Source: Bradyrhizobium manausense (GTDB lineage Bacteria > Pseudomonadota > Alphaproteobacteria > Rhizobiales > Xanthobacteraceae). From it: a DNA stretch of 64,000 bases. Shown one piece after another: positions 37,121 to 45,762 of the stretch (position 1 is its first letter; each line of letters begins with the position of its first letter). The DNA lies in NCBI RefSeq assembly GCF_018130615.1, contig NZ_JAFCKB010000008.1, positions 1 to 64,000 on the forward strand. The letters run 5' to 3'. Position numbers and translations under genes: made by a program. Under the pieces are notes generated by a model that was given only the letters and a program-made list of their open reading frames with translations, made no database searches and had not been told where the DNA came from.

Positions 37121-37146
37121 AAAGGGCGGCCGCAGGGTCGCCCTTT
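37121..37146 (+). terminator. Terminator after coxC
   Basis: The stem AAAGGGCG/CGCCCTTT closes a ten-base loop and is followed by 'cgctttcc', 20 bases after the coxC stop. It may reduce or stop read-through into the DUF983 and surf1 genes. Confidence 0.6.
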
Positions 37147-37208
37147 CGCTTTCCATTAGCCAATTCCAGTAGCCAAGGCCTCCGCTGAAACTGTGATAGA
37201 CTTGCGCC

Positions 37209-37610
37209 ATGAATGAAACCGCCGGCACGCCTGAAGCCCAGCCCACCGTCCTGCAAAGCGCGCTGCGTGGGCTCGCCTGCAAATGTCCGCGCTGCGGCGA
37301 TGGCAAGCTCTATGCGGGCTTCCTGACGCTCGCGCCGTCCTGCAACCGCTGCGGCCTGGACTACGCCTTCATCGACGCCGGCGATGGTCCGGCGATCTTC
37401 ATCATCATGCTGGCCGGCGCGATCGTGGTCGGCTGCGCGCTCGTGGTCGAGGTCAAGTACCAGCCGCCGTTCTGGCTGCATGCCGTGCTGTGGTTTCCGC
37501 TGATCCTCGCAACCACGCTTCTGCCGTTACGCTCCATGAAATCACTGCTGATCGCATTGCAATTCCACCACAAGGCGGCGCCGGGCCGGCTGATCGACCG
37601 CACGAAATGA
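37209..37610 (+). CDS. DUF983 zinc-ribbon membrane protein
   Basis: A 133-residue protein. The N-terminus has a zinc ribbon made of CPRCGDGKL and CNRCGLD (four cysteines). Two membrane helices follow (AIFIIMLAGAIVVGCALVV and 'LHAVLWFPLILATTLLPL'). DUF983 genes recur in cox operons of Rhizobiales between coxC and surf1, as here. A role in oxidase biogenesis is inferred from this. Its stop overlaps the surf1 start (ATGA). Confidence 0.88.
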   Translation: MNETAGTPEAQPTVLQSALRGLACKCPRCGDGKLYAGFLTLAPSCNRCGLDYAFIDAGDGPAIFIIMLAGAIVVGCALVVEVKYQPPFWLHAVLWFPLILATTLLPLRSMKSLLIALQFHHKAAPGRLIDRTK

Positions 37611-38371
37611 ACGAAACGGCGCGTAAGCCCCGCGTGGCCGGCTTCATGCTGTTCACGCTCCTGCTGACGGCAGCCTTCGTCGCGCTCGGACTCTGGCAAT
37701 TGCAGCGTCGCGCCACCAAGCATGAACTGATCGCAGCCCTCACCGAACGTCTTGCGACAGCACCTGTCGCACTGCCGCCGCCTGCGCAATGGGCCGTGCT
37801 GACGCCTGCGCGCGACGAATTTCGCCGTGTCAGCTTCACCGCAACCTATGCCGCCTTGCCGGATGCGATGGTCTATTCGTCCGGTTCTGCGGTGCGCAAG
37901 GATGCCTCCGGCCCCGGCACCTGGGCCTTCCTGCCGGCACGGCTGGCGGGCGGTGAGATCGTCGTGATCGACGCGGGCTTCGTCGAGAACACCATGCAGG
38001 ATCGCGGCGTCGAGGACCGCGCGGTGAAGAAGCTCGTCACCGGCGCGCCCGTCGCGCTCACGGGCTATCTGCGCTTTCCGGAAGCGCCAGGCTGGCTCAC
38101 GCCGGCCGAGAACCGCGACAAGCGGCTGTGGTTCGTGCGCGACCATCAGGCGATCGCAAGCACGCTTCGTTGGGGCGCGGTCGCCCCGTTCTATGTCGAT
38201 CTCGAGCAGCCGGCGCCCGAGAACGGCATTCCGCGTCCGGGGGCGCTCGACGTGCATTTGAAGGATGACCATCTGCAATACGCCATCACCTGGTTCGCGC
38301 TTGCCGGCGCCGTGCTGATCGCCTTTGCCGTCTGGGTGAGGACACGCCGCCAGAGCGGCGCGGCTCCGTAG
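37607..38371 (+). CDS. SURF1-family cytochrome oxidase assembly protein
   Basis: A 254-residue inner-membrane protein with two helices, one N-terminal (GFMLFTLLLTAAFVALGLWQ) and one C-terminal (ITWFALAGAVLIAFAVWV), flanking a periplasmic domain. The N-terminal 'LGLWQLQRRATKHELI' pattern is the family hallmark. SURF1 helps insert heme a into subunit I. The start codon overlaps the DUF983 stop, proving coupling. It is the last gene of the oxidase cluster; the next gene starts 108 bp later. Confidence 0.93.
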   Translation: MNETARKPRVAGFMLFTLLLTAAFVALGLWQLQRRATKHELIAALTERLATAPVALPPPAQWAVLTPARDEFRRVSFTATYAALPDAMVYSSGSAVRKDASGPGTWAFLPARLAGGEIVVIDAGFVENTMQDRGVEDRAVKKLVTGAPVALTGYLRFPEAPGWLTPAENRDKRLWFVRDHQAIASTLRWGAVAPFYVDLEQPAPENGIPRPGALDVHLKDDHLQYAITWFALAGAVLIAFAVWVRTRRQSGAAP

Positions 38372-38479
38372 GTTCCCGGTGCGAACCCGGTATCGTCCGG
38401 GCTTTATTATTCAGCGCATATTCACGAGGGTGATCCTAAGCCGCCTCTGAATTTTTCCGCGGCAAACAGGATTGCTGGC

Positions 38480-38845
38480 GTGCGCGATTTCGATCAAATG
38501 GGACTTGTCGTCGATTGGGTGGATGCCTGCCGCAAGGGCGACCTCGCGACGTTGCTCGACCTCTATGCCGATGACGGCGAGGTGGAATGTACGTGCAACG
38601 GCACGCAGCTCTATCGCGGCCGGCGCGAGCTCGAAACCTATTGGGGACCCAAACTCAGCGCCTTCTCCTTGGCTGGCTTCGGCCTGGAGGAAATCCAGCC
38701 TGCGCAACACGGCATCGATCTCGAATATTCCGTCGCAGGCGCGCTGCGCATCCGCGCATTCTTTCGCTTCAGCGCGGAAGGCAAGATCTACAGCACGCTG
38801 TGCGAACCGGCGCAGCAGGGCTCGCACGACGGCTGCGCCTGCTAG
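38480..38845 (+). CDS. NTF2-like (SnoaL) family protein
   Basis: A 121-residue protein of the SnoaL fold: helix 'VVDWVDACRKGDLATLLDLY', then 'DDGEVECTCNGTQLYRGRREL' in two strands, and a C-terminal sheet ending in an unusual 'GSHDGCAC'. The Cys-rich tail and CTC motif are uncommon in this fold and could bind metal. It probably starts at GTG 38480; ATG 38498 is an alternative. It is unrelated in sequence to the NTF2-like protein at 18088 beyond the fold. Function is unknown. Confidence 0.75.
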   Translation: MRDFDQMGLVVDWVDACRKGDLATLLDLYADDGEVECTCNGTQLYRGRRELETYWGPKLSAFSLAGFGLEEIQPAQHGIDLEYSVAGALRIRAFFRFSAEGKIYSTLCEPAQQGSHDGCAC

Positions 38846-38913
38846 AGCATAATCAGGAAAAGCGTGCAGCGGTTTTCCCTCGCGACAAACGCGAAACGCG
38901 TTTGCGCGGAGAT
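38843..38913. repeat. Alphaproteobacterial intergenic repeat beginning 'tagagca'
   Basis: It starts at the stop codon of the NTF2-like gene (tagagcataatcaggaaaa), continues 'cagcggttttccctcgcgac', and ends with the inverted pair 'aaacgcg' and 'cgcgttt'. Bradyrhizobium and relatives carry many elements starting 'tagagcatgat..ggaaaa'. It lies between convergent genes. Confidence 0.7.
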
Positions 38914-38930
38914 CCCGCCTCGGCAATAAC

Positions 38931-40289
38931 CTAAAGCGCCGTCCCGTCTCGCACGATTCCTACCGGCAGGCGACAGCGCACATAGGTTCGTTCATTCGCG
39001 CGCAGCAGTGACAACGATCCGCTGAGCGCACGCACCCGTTCATGCATGCCGGTCAAGCCGCGGCCGAAGACATTGTCGGCGGGAAAGCCGCCGCCGTCGT
39101 CGGAGACCTCGACCGCGAGCGCATCGCCGGCGATCGCCGCCTCCACATGGGCATTGCGTGCCCCGGCGTGGCGCAGCACGTTGGTCAAGGCCTCCTGGAT
39201 CACGCGGTAGACGGTCTGGGCCAGCGGCCCGTCGACGCCGTTGAGATCAGGATCGATCGTCGCCGTGAGGCCAATATGCGGCGCCTGTCTGCGAAAATTC
39301 CGGAGCAGCGTCTGCATGCTGGCCTCGAGCCCCAATTCCTCGATGTAGAGCGGCCGCAGCCGGTCGAGGATGCGGCGGTTGGTTTGCTGGAGCGCTTCGA
39401 CCGATCGCATCACCTCTTGCACGGAGTTGCCGAGGTGTCCCGTCCGCGGCGAGGCGTCGCTCAATGCGATCGTGCCGGCGCGGATGCTGAACAGCAGCGG
39501 GCCAAGCTCGTCATGCAGCTCGCGGGCGAGGTCGCGCCGCTCATTGTCCTGGAGCGACACCAATCGATGCAAGAGATCGCGATTGTCCTGGCTCAATTGC
39601 GCGAGCGTCGCAGCGAGGGCATTGGCTTCCGCGCAGCTCTGCCGGATTTCCGGCGATCCTGCGACCGGGATCGGCGTCGCATAATCGCCGCGCCGGATGC
39701 GAGTCAGGCCCGCGCCGAGATCTTGCAAGGACCGCAATGCGGATCCTGCGAAGACATAGGCGGTCGTTCCGGTCAGCACCATCAGCACCGCAATGAGGCC
39801 CATCAATGCGAGAAAGCCGATCCATTTCTCGAACAGATCGGCCGACAGGTCGGGCATGAACAAGATGTCGCCGACGTGCCTGCTGTCGATCATGACAGGA
39901 GAGGCCGCGTTCATGTCCGGGATGGCGATCAGGCCCACGAACCATTGCGGCACGCCATGCACGCCCTGCAGGCTGTCCTTCGCAGAGGGCACAGAACCGG
40001 CTTCCACGGGCCGGAATTGAATATCCGAGGAGGGATCCAGGGAATGGACGAAGGCGTCGAGCACCTTCCGTGGATTATCCGAGGCGCCGAGAGCGCTGTT
40101 GAGCGCGACAGCGATCGTCTGTGCCGAGCGCCGTCCCGGCTCGCTCTCGTCGGCCAGCTGACCTGTCGCAAATGTCTGGAGCAGGACGCCGCCCATGGCC
40201 AGCGCGGCGAGAAAGCTCAAGCCGAGCGGAAGAAATAGTTGGGTTCTGAACGAGAGCCGTTGCCACATTAGGTCAATTCTAACGCGCAT
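38931..40289 (-). CDS. Sensor histidine kinase, NarX/UhpB type (HisKA_3)
   Basis: A 452-residue membrane kinase. Two membrane helices (about 18-40 and 157-183) flank a periplasmic sensor of about 115 residues. A HAMP-like segment follows (about 184-235). The HisKA_3 phosphorylation motif is R-E-L-H259-D-E-L-G-P, and the ATP-binding domain has 'YRVIQEALTNVLRHA' (N box), 'VSDDGGGFP' (G1) and 'GRGLTGMHERV' (G2). It is divergent from a NarL-type response regulator at 40355, the likely partner. The signal is unknown. ATG 40268 is an alternative start. Confidence 0.92.
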   Translation of the reverse strand: MRVRIDLMWQRLSFRTQLFLPLGLSFLAALAMGGVLLQTFATGQLADESEPGRRSAQTIAVALNSALGASDNPRKVLDAFVHSLDPSSDIQFRPVEAGSVPSAKDSLQGVHGVPQWFVGLIAIPDMNAASPVMIDSRHVGDILFMPDLSADLFEKWIGFLALMGLIAVLMVLTGTTAYVFAGSALRSLQDLGAGLTRIRRGDYATPIPVAGSPEIRQSCAEANALAATLAQLSQDNRDLLHRLVSLQDNERRDLARELHDELGPLLFSIRAGTIALSDASPRTGHLGNSVQEVMRSVEALQQTNRRILDRLRPLYIEELGLEASMQTLLRNFRRQAPHIGLTATIDPDLNGVDGPLAQTVYRVIQEALTNVLRHAGARNAHVEAAIAGDALAVEVSDDGGGFPADNVFGRGLTGMHERVRALSGSLSLLRANERTYVRCRLPVGIVRDGTAL

Positions 40290-40354
40290 TGGCGGGATTT
40301 TCTCTTTCCATTTGTTCCCGTCGGTCTATGAGTCAAAAAAACAGAGAGCGCGCG

Positions 40355-40999
40355 ATGCAAGATACCGCCAAGCCGGCGACCAAAGTCCTGATCGTCGACG
40401 ACCATCCCGTGGTGCTATCAGGGTGTCGCACCCTGTTTGCGTCCGACCAGTCGATCCGCATCGACGAGGCGAGCGACGCCAAATCCGGGCACCGGGCCTA
40501 TATCAGCAAGCGTCCCGATGTGACGGTGATCGACATCAGCCTGCCCGACGTCTCCGGCTTCGAGTTGATGCGCCGGATCCGCAAGGACGATCCGGACGCC
40601 AAGATCATCATGTTCAGCATGAACGACGATCCGGCCTTCGTGGTCCGCGCGGTGGAGCTCGGGGCGCAGGGCTATGTCTCCAAGGGCGACGATCCCCGGA
40701 TTCTGCTCAAGGCTGTGCGCAAGGTGGTTGCAGGCGATAATTTCATCTCCCCCCAACTGGCCGAGGCCGTGACGTTCTCGGGCGCTGCGATCAAGGCCAA
40801 CCCGGCCTCGCAGATGACGCCGCGGGAGCTCGAGATTCTCCGCCTGCTCGGACGCGGCAACAAGATCGTCGAGGTCGCCGGGGCGCTCGGCATCTCCTAC
40901 AAGACGGTCGCCAACACCACCTCGCTGCTCAAGCAGAAGTTAGGGGCCAAGAACCACTCCGATCTGATCCGGATCGCGGTGGAAATCGGGATGAATTGA
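40355..40999 (+). CDS. NarL/FixJ-family response regulator
   Basis: A 214-residue regulator. The receiver has the acidic pair D15-D16 and phosphoacceptor D60 ('VTVIDISLPDVSG'), with K in 'GYVSKGDDP'. The C-terminal LuxR helix-turn-helix is 'MTPRELEILRLLGRGNKIVE' followed by 'ISYKTVANTTSLLKQKLGAK'. ATG 40355 was chosen for the 'agagagcg' tract before it; 40328 is an alternative. It is divergent from the HisKA_3 kinase and almost certainly its partner. Its targets are unknown. Confidence 0.93.
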   Translation: MQDTAKPATKVLIVDDHPVVLSGCRTLFASDQSIRIDEASDAKSGHRAYISKRPDVTVIDISLPDVSGFELMRRIRKDDPDAKIIMFSMNDDPAFVVRAVELGAQGYVSKGDDPRILLKAVRKVVAGDNFISPQLAEAVTFSGAAIKANPASQMTPRELEILRLLGRGNKIVEVAGALGISYKTVANTTSLLKQKLGAKNHSDLIRIAVEIGMN

Positions 41000-41261
41000 C
41001 CGTCAAGGACCGAACCGGCTGCTCCAGGATGTGCAGCCGGTCCGGCCGACGAACCGGCCCCGCCGCGCCTCCGGGCAATGCGTGGAAGACGGCGGATCCG
41101 ATCCGCCGTCACAATGGGCCGCCGACGCGTTCGTTCCTGGCTCGATGCAGCAGCTTGGGAAAATGCGGCATTGAGGCCGCGCGGCGGGCAGTTTGACGGT
41201 CGGGACGCTGGGGCATGCCGGGAAAAACAGGAACATTTGGCGCCAGCGGACCGTTTTGATC

Positions 41262-41290
41262 TTGACGATCTCGTGACAGGTGACGATAGC
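41262..41290 (+). promoter_or_regulatory. Candidate promoter of a small RNA
   Basis: TTGACG (41262-41267) and GATAGC (41285-41290) are separated by 17 bp. The -35 matches five of six consensus bases and the -10 is weak. Transcription would start near 41297. Confidence 0.4.
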
Positions 41291-41296
41291 TCGACC

Positions 41297-41398
41297 CACG
41301 ATCTTCGGGGGAAGGCGCCCCAACGCGGAAAACCGGGTCTGCACACATCAACGACAGACCTTCCAAGAGAGGGCTGCGGCATCGCCGCAGCCCTTTTT
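41297..41398 (+). ncRNA. Candidate small RNA of about 100 nt upstream of thrC
   Basis: Three hairpins follow the candidate promoter in order. The first is GGGG(41308-41311)/CCCC(41318-41321). The second is GGTCTG(41336-41341)/CAGACC(41355-41360) with a 13-base A/C-rich loop. The third is a perfect intrinsic terminator, GGGCTGCGGC-atc-GCCGCAGCCC (41371-41393) followed by TTTTT. There is no open frame of note inside. The terminator is certain as a structure. That it belongs to an independent RNA and not to the long 3' UTR of the upstream regulator gene is inference. I do not recognise an established RNA family. Confidence 0.4.
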
Positions 41399-41524
41399 CG
41401 TTGGGCATGGTGCCGCCCCGCAAAACACTCTATGGTGCCGGAGGCCTCTGGCCGCGGACTAGGAACATCGTGAAATCAAAGGCTTAAGGCGCCGATTTGG
41501 CTGAGCCGGCCTTTGGAGGGCAGT

Positions 41525-42943
41525 TTGACTCGTTATATTTCGACCCGGGGCGAGGCCCCTGAGCTTGGCTTCTGCGACGTGATGCTGACTGGGCTTGCCC
41601 GCGACGGCGGCCTGTATGTGCCGGTGACCTGGCCGCAGCTCTCGGCCGAGACCATCGCCGGCTTCTTTGGTCGCCCCTATTGGGAAGTCGCAGTCGAAAT
41701 CATCCGGCCCTTCGTCGGCGGCGAGATCTCGGACGCCGAGCTCGGCCGCATGGCGAACGAGGCCTATGCCACCTTCCGCCATCCGGCGGTGGTGCCGCTG
41801 CGCCAGATGTCACCGCATCAATTCGTGCTGGAGCTGTTCCACGGCCCGACGCTCGCGTTCAAGGACGTGGCGATGCAGCTGATCTCGCGGCTGATGGACC
41901 ATGTGCTCGCCAAGCGCGGCCAGCGCACCACCATCGTGGTCGCAACGTCTGGCGACACCGGCGGCGCCGCGGTCGAAGCCTTCGCGGGTCTGGAGAATGT
42001 CGACCTCATCGTGCTGTTTCCGCACAAGCGCATCTCCGAGGTGCAGCAGCGCATGATGACGACGACGGGGGCCGCCAACGTCCACGCGCTCGCCATCGAG
42101 GGCAATTTCGACGACTGCCAGGCGCTCGTGAAAGGGATGTTCAACAACCATCGCTTCCGCGATGCGACGTCGCTGTCCGGCGTCAATTCCATCAACTGGG
42201 CGCGCATCGTCGCGCAGGTGGTCTATTATTTCACCTCGGCGGTTGCCGCCGGCGCGCCGGCGCGCGCGGTGGATTTCATCGTGCCGACCGGCAATTTCGG
42301 CGATATTTTTGCCGGCTACGTCGCCAAGCGCATGGGGCTTCCGGTGCGGACCCTGCGCATTGCCGCCAACGTCAATGACATCCTCGCACGTACGCTCAAG
42401 ACCGGCATCTACGAAGTGCGCGAGGTGCATGCCACCGCCTCGCCCTCGATGGATATCCAGATCTCGTCGAATTTCGAGCGGCTGCTGTTCGAGGCAAGCA
42501 AGCGCGATGCGGCGAGCGTGCGCCGGCTGATGGATTCTCTGAAACAGTCGGGGCGCTTCGTCCTGCCCGACGCCGCGCTCGCTGCGATCCGCGAGGAATT
42601 CGACGCCGGTCGCGCCGATGAGACCGAAACCGCGGCTGCGATCCGCGCCGCCTGGCGCGAGGCCGGCGAGCTCGTCGATCCGCATACGGCCGTGGCCCTC
42701 GCGGTCGCCGATCGCGACACCACGGACACGACCGTGCCCAACATCGTGCTCTCCACCGCGCACCCCGCCAAATTCCCCGATGCCGTGGCGGCCGCCTGCG
42801 GCCAGCGGCCGCAACTGCCGGCCTGGCTCGACGGCCTCATGACCAAATCCGAACATATGAAGGTGATGAAGAACGACCAGAGCGAGGTGGAGCGGTTCGT
42901 GCTGTCGGTCAGCCGCGCCGCAAGACAGGGAGTTGCCGGATGA
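41525..42943 (+). CDS. thrC: Threonine synthase
   Basis: A 472-residue PLP enzyme converting O-phosphohomoserine to threonine. The PLP lysine is K113 in 'FHGPTLAFKDVAMQL', the phosphate-binding loop 'TSGDTGGAAVEAF' follows, and 'NSINWARIVAQ' with 'VPTGNFGDIFAGYVAKRMG' complete the class. The start is TTG at 41525: 'ggaggg' ends four bases before it and the conserved 'TRYISTRGE' begins there; no ATG or GTG fits. Its stop overlaps the M16 peptidase start (ATGA). The rare TTG start may lower translation. Confidence 0.94.
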   Translation: MTRYISTRGEAPELGFCDVMLTGLARDGGLYVPVTWPQLSAETIAGFFGRPYWEVAVEIIRPFVGGEISDAELGRMANEAYATFRHPAVVPLRQMSPHQFVLELFHGPTLAFKDVAMQLISRLMDHVLAKRGQRTTIVVATSGDTGGAAVEAFAGLENVDLIVLFPHKRISEVQQRMMTTTGAANVHALAIEGNFDDCQALVKGMFNNHRFRDATSLSGVNSINWARIVAQVVYYFTSAVAAGAPARAVDFIVPTGNFGDIFAGYVAKRMGLPVRTLRIAANVNDILARTLKTGIYEVREVHATASPSMDIQISSNFERLLFEASKRDAASVRRLMDSLKQSGRFVLPDAALAAIREEFDAGRADETETAAAIRAAWREAGELVDPHTAVALAVADRDTTDTTVPNIVLSTAHPAKFPDAVAAACGQRPQLPAWLDGLMTKSEHMKVMKNDQSEVERFVLSVSRAARQGVAG

Positions 42944-44229
42944 GCGTCGAGATCTCCAAGCTTGCCTCCGGCCTGACCGTCGTTACCGACAACATGCCCC
43001 AGCTGGAGACCGCCGCGCTCGGCGTCTGGGCCGGCGTCGGCGGCCGCGATGAGAAGCCGAACGAGCATGGCATCTCGCACCTGCTCGAGCATATGGCGTT
43101 CAAAGGCACGACCGGGCGCTCCTCGCGCGAGATCGTGGAGGAGATCGAGGCGGTCGGCGGCGACCTCAATGCGGGCACCTCGACCGAGACGACATCCTAT
43201 TATGCCCGGGTGATGAAGGCCGACGTGCCGCTGGCGCTCGACGTGCTCGCCGACATCCTGGCCAATCCCGCCTTCGAGCCCGACGAGCTCGAGCGCGAGA
43301 AGAACGTCATCGTGCAGGAGATCGGCGCGGCCCAGGACACGCCCGACGACGTCGTGTTCGAGCATCTCAATGAGCTCTGCTATCCCGACCAGCCGATGGG
43401 GCGCTCGCTGCTCGGCACCGCCAAGACCTTGCGCGCCTTCAACCGCGACTCGCTGCGCGACTATCTCTCGACGCACTACCGCGGCCCCGACATGGTGGTG
43501 GCGGCGGCCGGCGCCGTCGATCACAGCCAAGTCGTCGCCGAGGTCGAGAAGCGTTTTGCAAGTTTTGATGCGACGCCGGGGCCGAAACCGCAGGTTGCCC
43601 AGTTCGGCAAGGGCGGCGCCAAGGTCGTGCATCGCGAGCTCGAGCAGGCCCATCTGACGCTGGCGCTGGAAGGCGTGCCGCAGACCGATTTGTCGCTGTT
43701 CTCGCTCCAGGTCTTCACCAACATCCTCGGCGGCGGAATGTCGTCGCGGCTGTTCCAGGAGGTGCGCGAGAAGCGCGGCCTCTGCTACTCCATCTACTCC
43801 TTCCACGCACCCTATACCGACACCGGTTTCTTCGGCCTCTACACCGGTACCGATCCGGCCGACGCGCCGGAAATGATGGAAGTCGTGGTCGACATCATGA
43901 ATGATTCGGTCGAGACCCTGACCGAGGCAGAGATCGCTCGCGCCAAGGCGCAGATGAAGGCGGGCCTGTTGATGGCGCTTGAGAGCTGCTCGTCGCGCGC
44001 GGAACAGCTCGCCCGGCACGTCCTGGCCTATGGACGGCCGCAGACGGTGCAGGAGCTGGTGGCCCGGATCGACGCCGTCAGCGTCGAATCCACGCGCGAT
44101 GCGGCGCGTGCGCTGCTTTCGCGTAGCCGCCCTGCAGTTGTCGCATTGGGCAGCGGCAGGGGTCTGGACACGGCGGTGTCTTTTGCGGAAGGATTAACCC
44201 GGGCGCGTGCCAAGGCGCGGCTGCACTAG
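42940..44229 (+). CDS. M16-family zinc peptidase (mitochondrial processing peptidase-like)
   Basis: A 429-residue pitrilysin-type peptidase. The inverted zinc motif is H47-L-L-E50-H51, followed about 75 residues later by the third ligand region 'EREKNVIVQEIGAAQDTPDD'. The C-terminal half has the M16 'FQEVREKRGLCYSIYS' motif. The protein resembles the beta subunit of mitochondrial processing peptidase, whose ancestor is alphaproteobacterial. Its start overlaps thrC by four bases, an order (thrC-M16-GNAT) seen across Rhizobiales. The natural substrate is unknown. Confidence 0.93.
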   Translation: MSVEISKLASGLTVVTDNMPQLETAALGVWAGVGGRDEKPNEHGISHLLEHMAFKGTTGRSSREIVEEIEAVGGDLNAGTSTETTSYYARVMKADVPLALDVLADILANPAFEPDELEREKNVIVQEIGAAQDTPDDVVFEHLNELCYPDQPMGRSLLGTAKTLRAFNRDSLRDYLSTHYRGPDMVVAAAGAVDHSQVVAEVEKRFASFDATPGPKPQVAQFGKGGAKVVHRELEQAHLTLALEGVPQTDLSLFSLQVFTNILGGGMSSRLFQEVREKRGLCYSIYSFHAPYTDTGFFGLYTGTDPADAPEMMEVVVDIMNDSVETLTEAEIARAKAQMKAGLLMALESCSSRAEQLARHVLAYGRPQTVQELVARIDAVSVESTRDAARALLSRSRPAVVALGSGRGLDTAVSFAEGLTRARAKARLH

Positions 44230-44265
44230 GAGCCGCGCAACGGACGCCCCCCGGGAAGCATCACC

Positions 44266-44853
44266 ATGGCCCTCTTTCGCCTGCCATCCAGTGGACCTGC
44301 TGCTCTCGCCCCTCGCGGCAACGGCCTGTTGCTGCGCGCGCCGCAGATGTCGGACTTCTTGCAGTGGGCGCACTTGCGCGAGACCAGCCGCGACTACCTG
44401 ACACCGTGGGAGCCGATCTGGCCGTCGGACGACCTGACCCGGTCCGGCTTTCGCCGCCGCCTGCGCCGCTATTCTGAGGACATTGCCGCGGACCGTTCCT
44501 ATCCGTTTCTGGTCTTCCGCGAACTCGATGGCGCCATGGTCGGCGGCATCACGCTCGCGAATGTCCGGCGCGGCATCGTCCAGGCCGGCACCATCGGATA
44601 CTGGGTCGGCCAGCCCCACGCCCATCGCGGTTACATGACGGCCGCGCTGCGGGTGCTGCTGCCGACACTGTTCGGCGAGCTCAATTTGCACCGCGTCGAG
44701 GCGGCCTGCATCCCCACCAATGCGCCGTCGATCCGGGTGCTGGAGAAGTGCGGCTTCTCCCGCGAAGGGCTGGCGCGCCGTTATCTCTGCATCAACGGGG
44801 TCTGGCAGGACCATCTGCTGTTCGGCCTGCTGCACGAGGATTTCCGCGGCTGA
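44266..44853 (+). CDS. GNAT-family N-acetyltransferase (RimJ/RimL type)
   Basis: A 195-residue acetyltransferase. The acetyl-CoA-binding signature is 'GYWVGQPHAHRGYMTAALRV' (Q/R-x-x-G-x-A-type loop), with 'LHRVEAACIPTNAPSIRVLE' and 'KCGFSREGLARRYLCINGVW', typical of enzymes that acetylate N-termini of ribosomal proteins. It starts 36 bp after the M16 gene and probably belongs to the same transcript. The exact target is not determined. Confidence 0.9.
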   Translation: MALFRLPSSGPAALAPRGNGLLLRAPQMSDFLQWAHLRETSRDYLTPWEPIWPSDDLTRSGFRRRLRRYSEDIAADRSYPFLVFRELDGAMVGGITLANVRRGIVQAGTIGYWVGQPHAHRGYMTAALRVLLPTLFGELNLHRVEAACIPTNAPSIRVLEKCGFSREGLARRYLCINGVWQDHLLFGLLHEDFRG

Positions 44854-44988
44854 GCCGGGTCTCCGAGCTCCTGGAGGTCAGCCTTTTTTCCTGCCTGGTT
44901 TTCTCGCCTTGGGATCGCCGATTTTGGCGATATAACCCGCGCAAGCCGGCCGATCGGCCGGGGTGTTTGTCATGGAGTATTGCCGTTC

Positions 44989-45639
44989 ATGAGGGAGCTT
45001 CGATCATTGCGGAAGGCGCTGCGGCGGGGTCCGGTGATCGCGCTGGCGCTGTCGGTGTCGTTCGCCTCCGTCTCGCCGGTTGCGGCGCAGTCGCTGACCG
45101 ACCGCTTCAAGAGCCTGTTCGGCGGCAAATCCGACGAACCCGCCGAGTCCAAGCCGGCGCCTGCGCCGGGGCAGCCTGCGGCCGATGATGAGATCGATTG
45201 CCCGCAAGTCACGGTGCGCGCCGGAGCGTCGACCTATGGTGTCGGGGCGACGGGCAAGCCGGCCGTCGGCAACGACGTGCGCTTCCAGGCCTCGATCACC
45301 AAGATGGCGCGTGAGTGTGTCCGCAACGGTGGCGAGATCACCGCGCGTATCGGCATCCAGGGCCGCGTGATCGCGGGGCCCGCCGGTGCACCGGCGACCG
45401 TGGAGGTGCCGATCCGCGTCGCCGTCGTGCAGGGCGGCGTCGGCGAGAAGGTGATCGCCTCGAAAGCCTACCGGACCACCGTCGGGATGTCGGAGGGCGG
45501 CAGCGCGCCCTTCACCTTCGTCGCCGAGGACTTGTCCTATCCGGTGCCGTCGGCCGCGGTTGCCGATTCCTACATCTTCTATGTCGGCTTTGACCCGCAG
45601 GCGCTCGCGCCGGAACCGAGAGCGCGGAAGAAGAAGTAG
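44989..45639 (+). CDS. Conserved exported protein of unknown function
   Basis: A 216-residue protein with a clear signal peptide (GPVIALALSVSFASVSPVAA-QS). The mature N-terminus is Lys/Pro/Ala-rich (SDEPAESKPAPAPG), then a beta-rich domain from about residue 65 with two cysteines ('IDCPQVTVRAGASTYG', 'MARECVRNGGEITARIGIQG') and a basic C-terminus ARKKK. No catalytic motif is seen. 'ggag' lies 11 bases before ATG 44989. I do not recognise the family with certainty; the pattern suits a periplasmic or lipoprotein-like scaffold. Confidence 0.75.
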   Translation: MRELRSLRKALRRGPVIALALSVSFASVSPVAAQSLTDRFKSLFGGKSDEPAESKPAPAPGQPAADDEIDCPQVTVRAGASTYGVGATGKPAVGNDVRFQASITKMARECVRNGGEITARIGIQGRVIAGPAGAPATVEVPIRVAVVQGGVGEKVIASKAYRTTVGMSEGGSAPFTFVAEDLSYPVPSAAVADSYIFYVGFDPQALAPEPRARKKK

Positions 45640-45657
45640 CGCATTGAGGAATTCAGC

Positions 45658-45745
45658 CGTCATGGCCGGGCTTGTCCCGGCCATCCACGCTCTTTTTGGC
45701 GGCCAAGACGTGGATGCCCCGAACAAGCCAGGGCATGACGATGAG
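45658..45745. repeat. Intergenic palindromic repeat, 'gtcatggccgggcttgtccc' family
   Basis: Third copy of the family at 11305-11395 and 27383-27480. Arms 'catggccgggcttgtcccgg' and 'tggatgccccgaacaagcca' are joined by a diverged centre. It lies between convergent genes. Confidence 0.75.
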
Positions 45746-45762
45746 AAAATATCCAGCCAAAC

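Larger units (their letters stand above)
41000..41524. other. 525-bp gene-free stretch holding a candidate small RNA
   Basis: After the regulator stop there is a GC palindrome ('gccggtccggccgacgaaccggc', 41033-41056, imperfect) that may end its transcript. About 200 bp without recognisable content follow, then the promoter-hairpin-terminator unit at 41262-41398, then 126 bp leading to thrC. No convincing protein gene was found. Confidence 0.5.

Noticed and set aside
38480-41398. NTF2-like gene, two-component pair and candidate RNA as one new signalling system
   Set aside because: They have separate orientations and gaps with repeats between them. Nothing but proximity links them.
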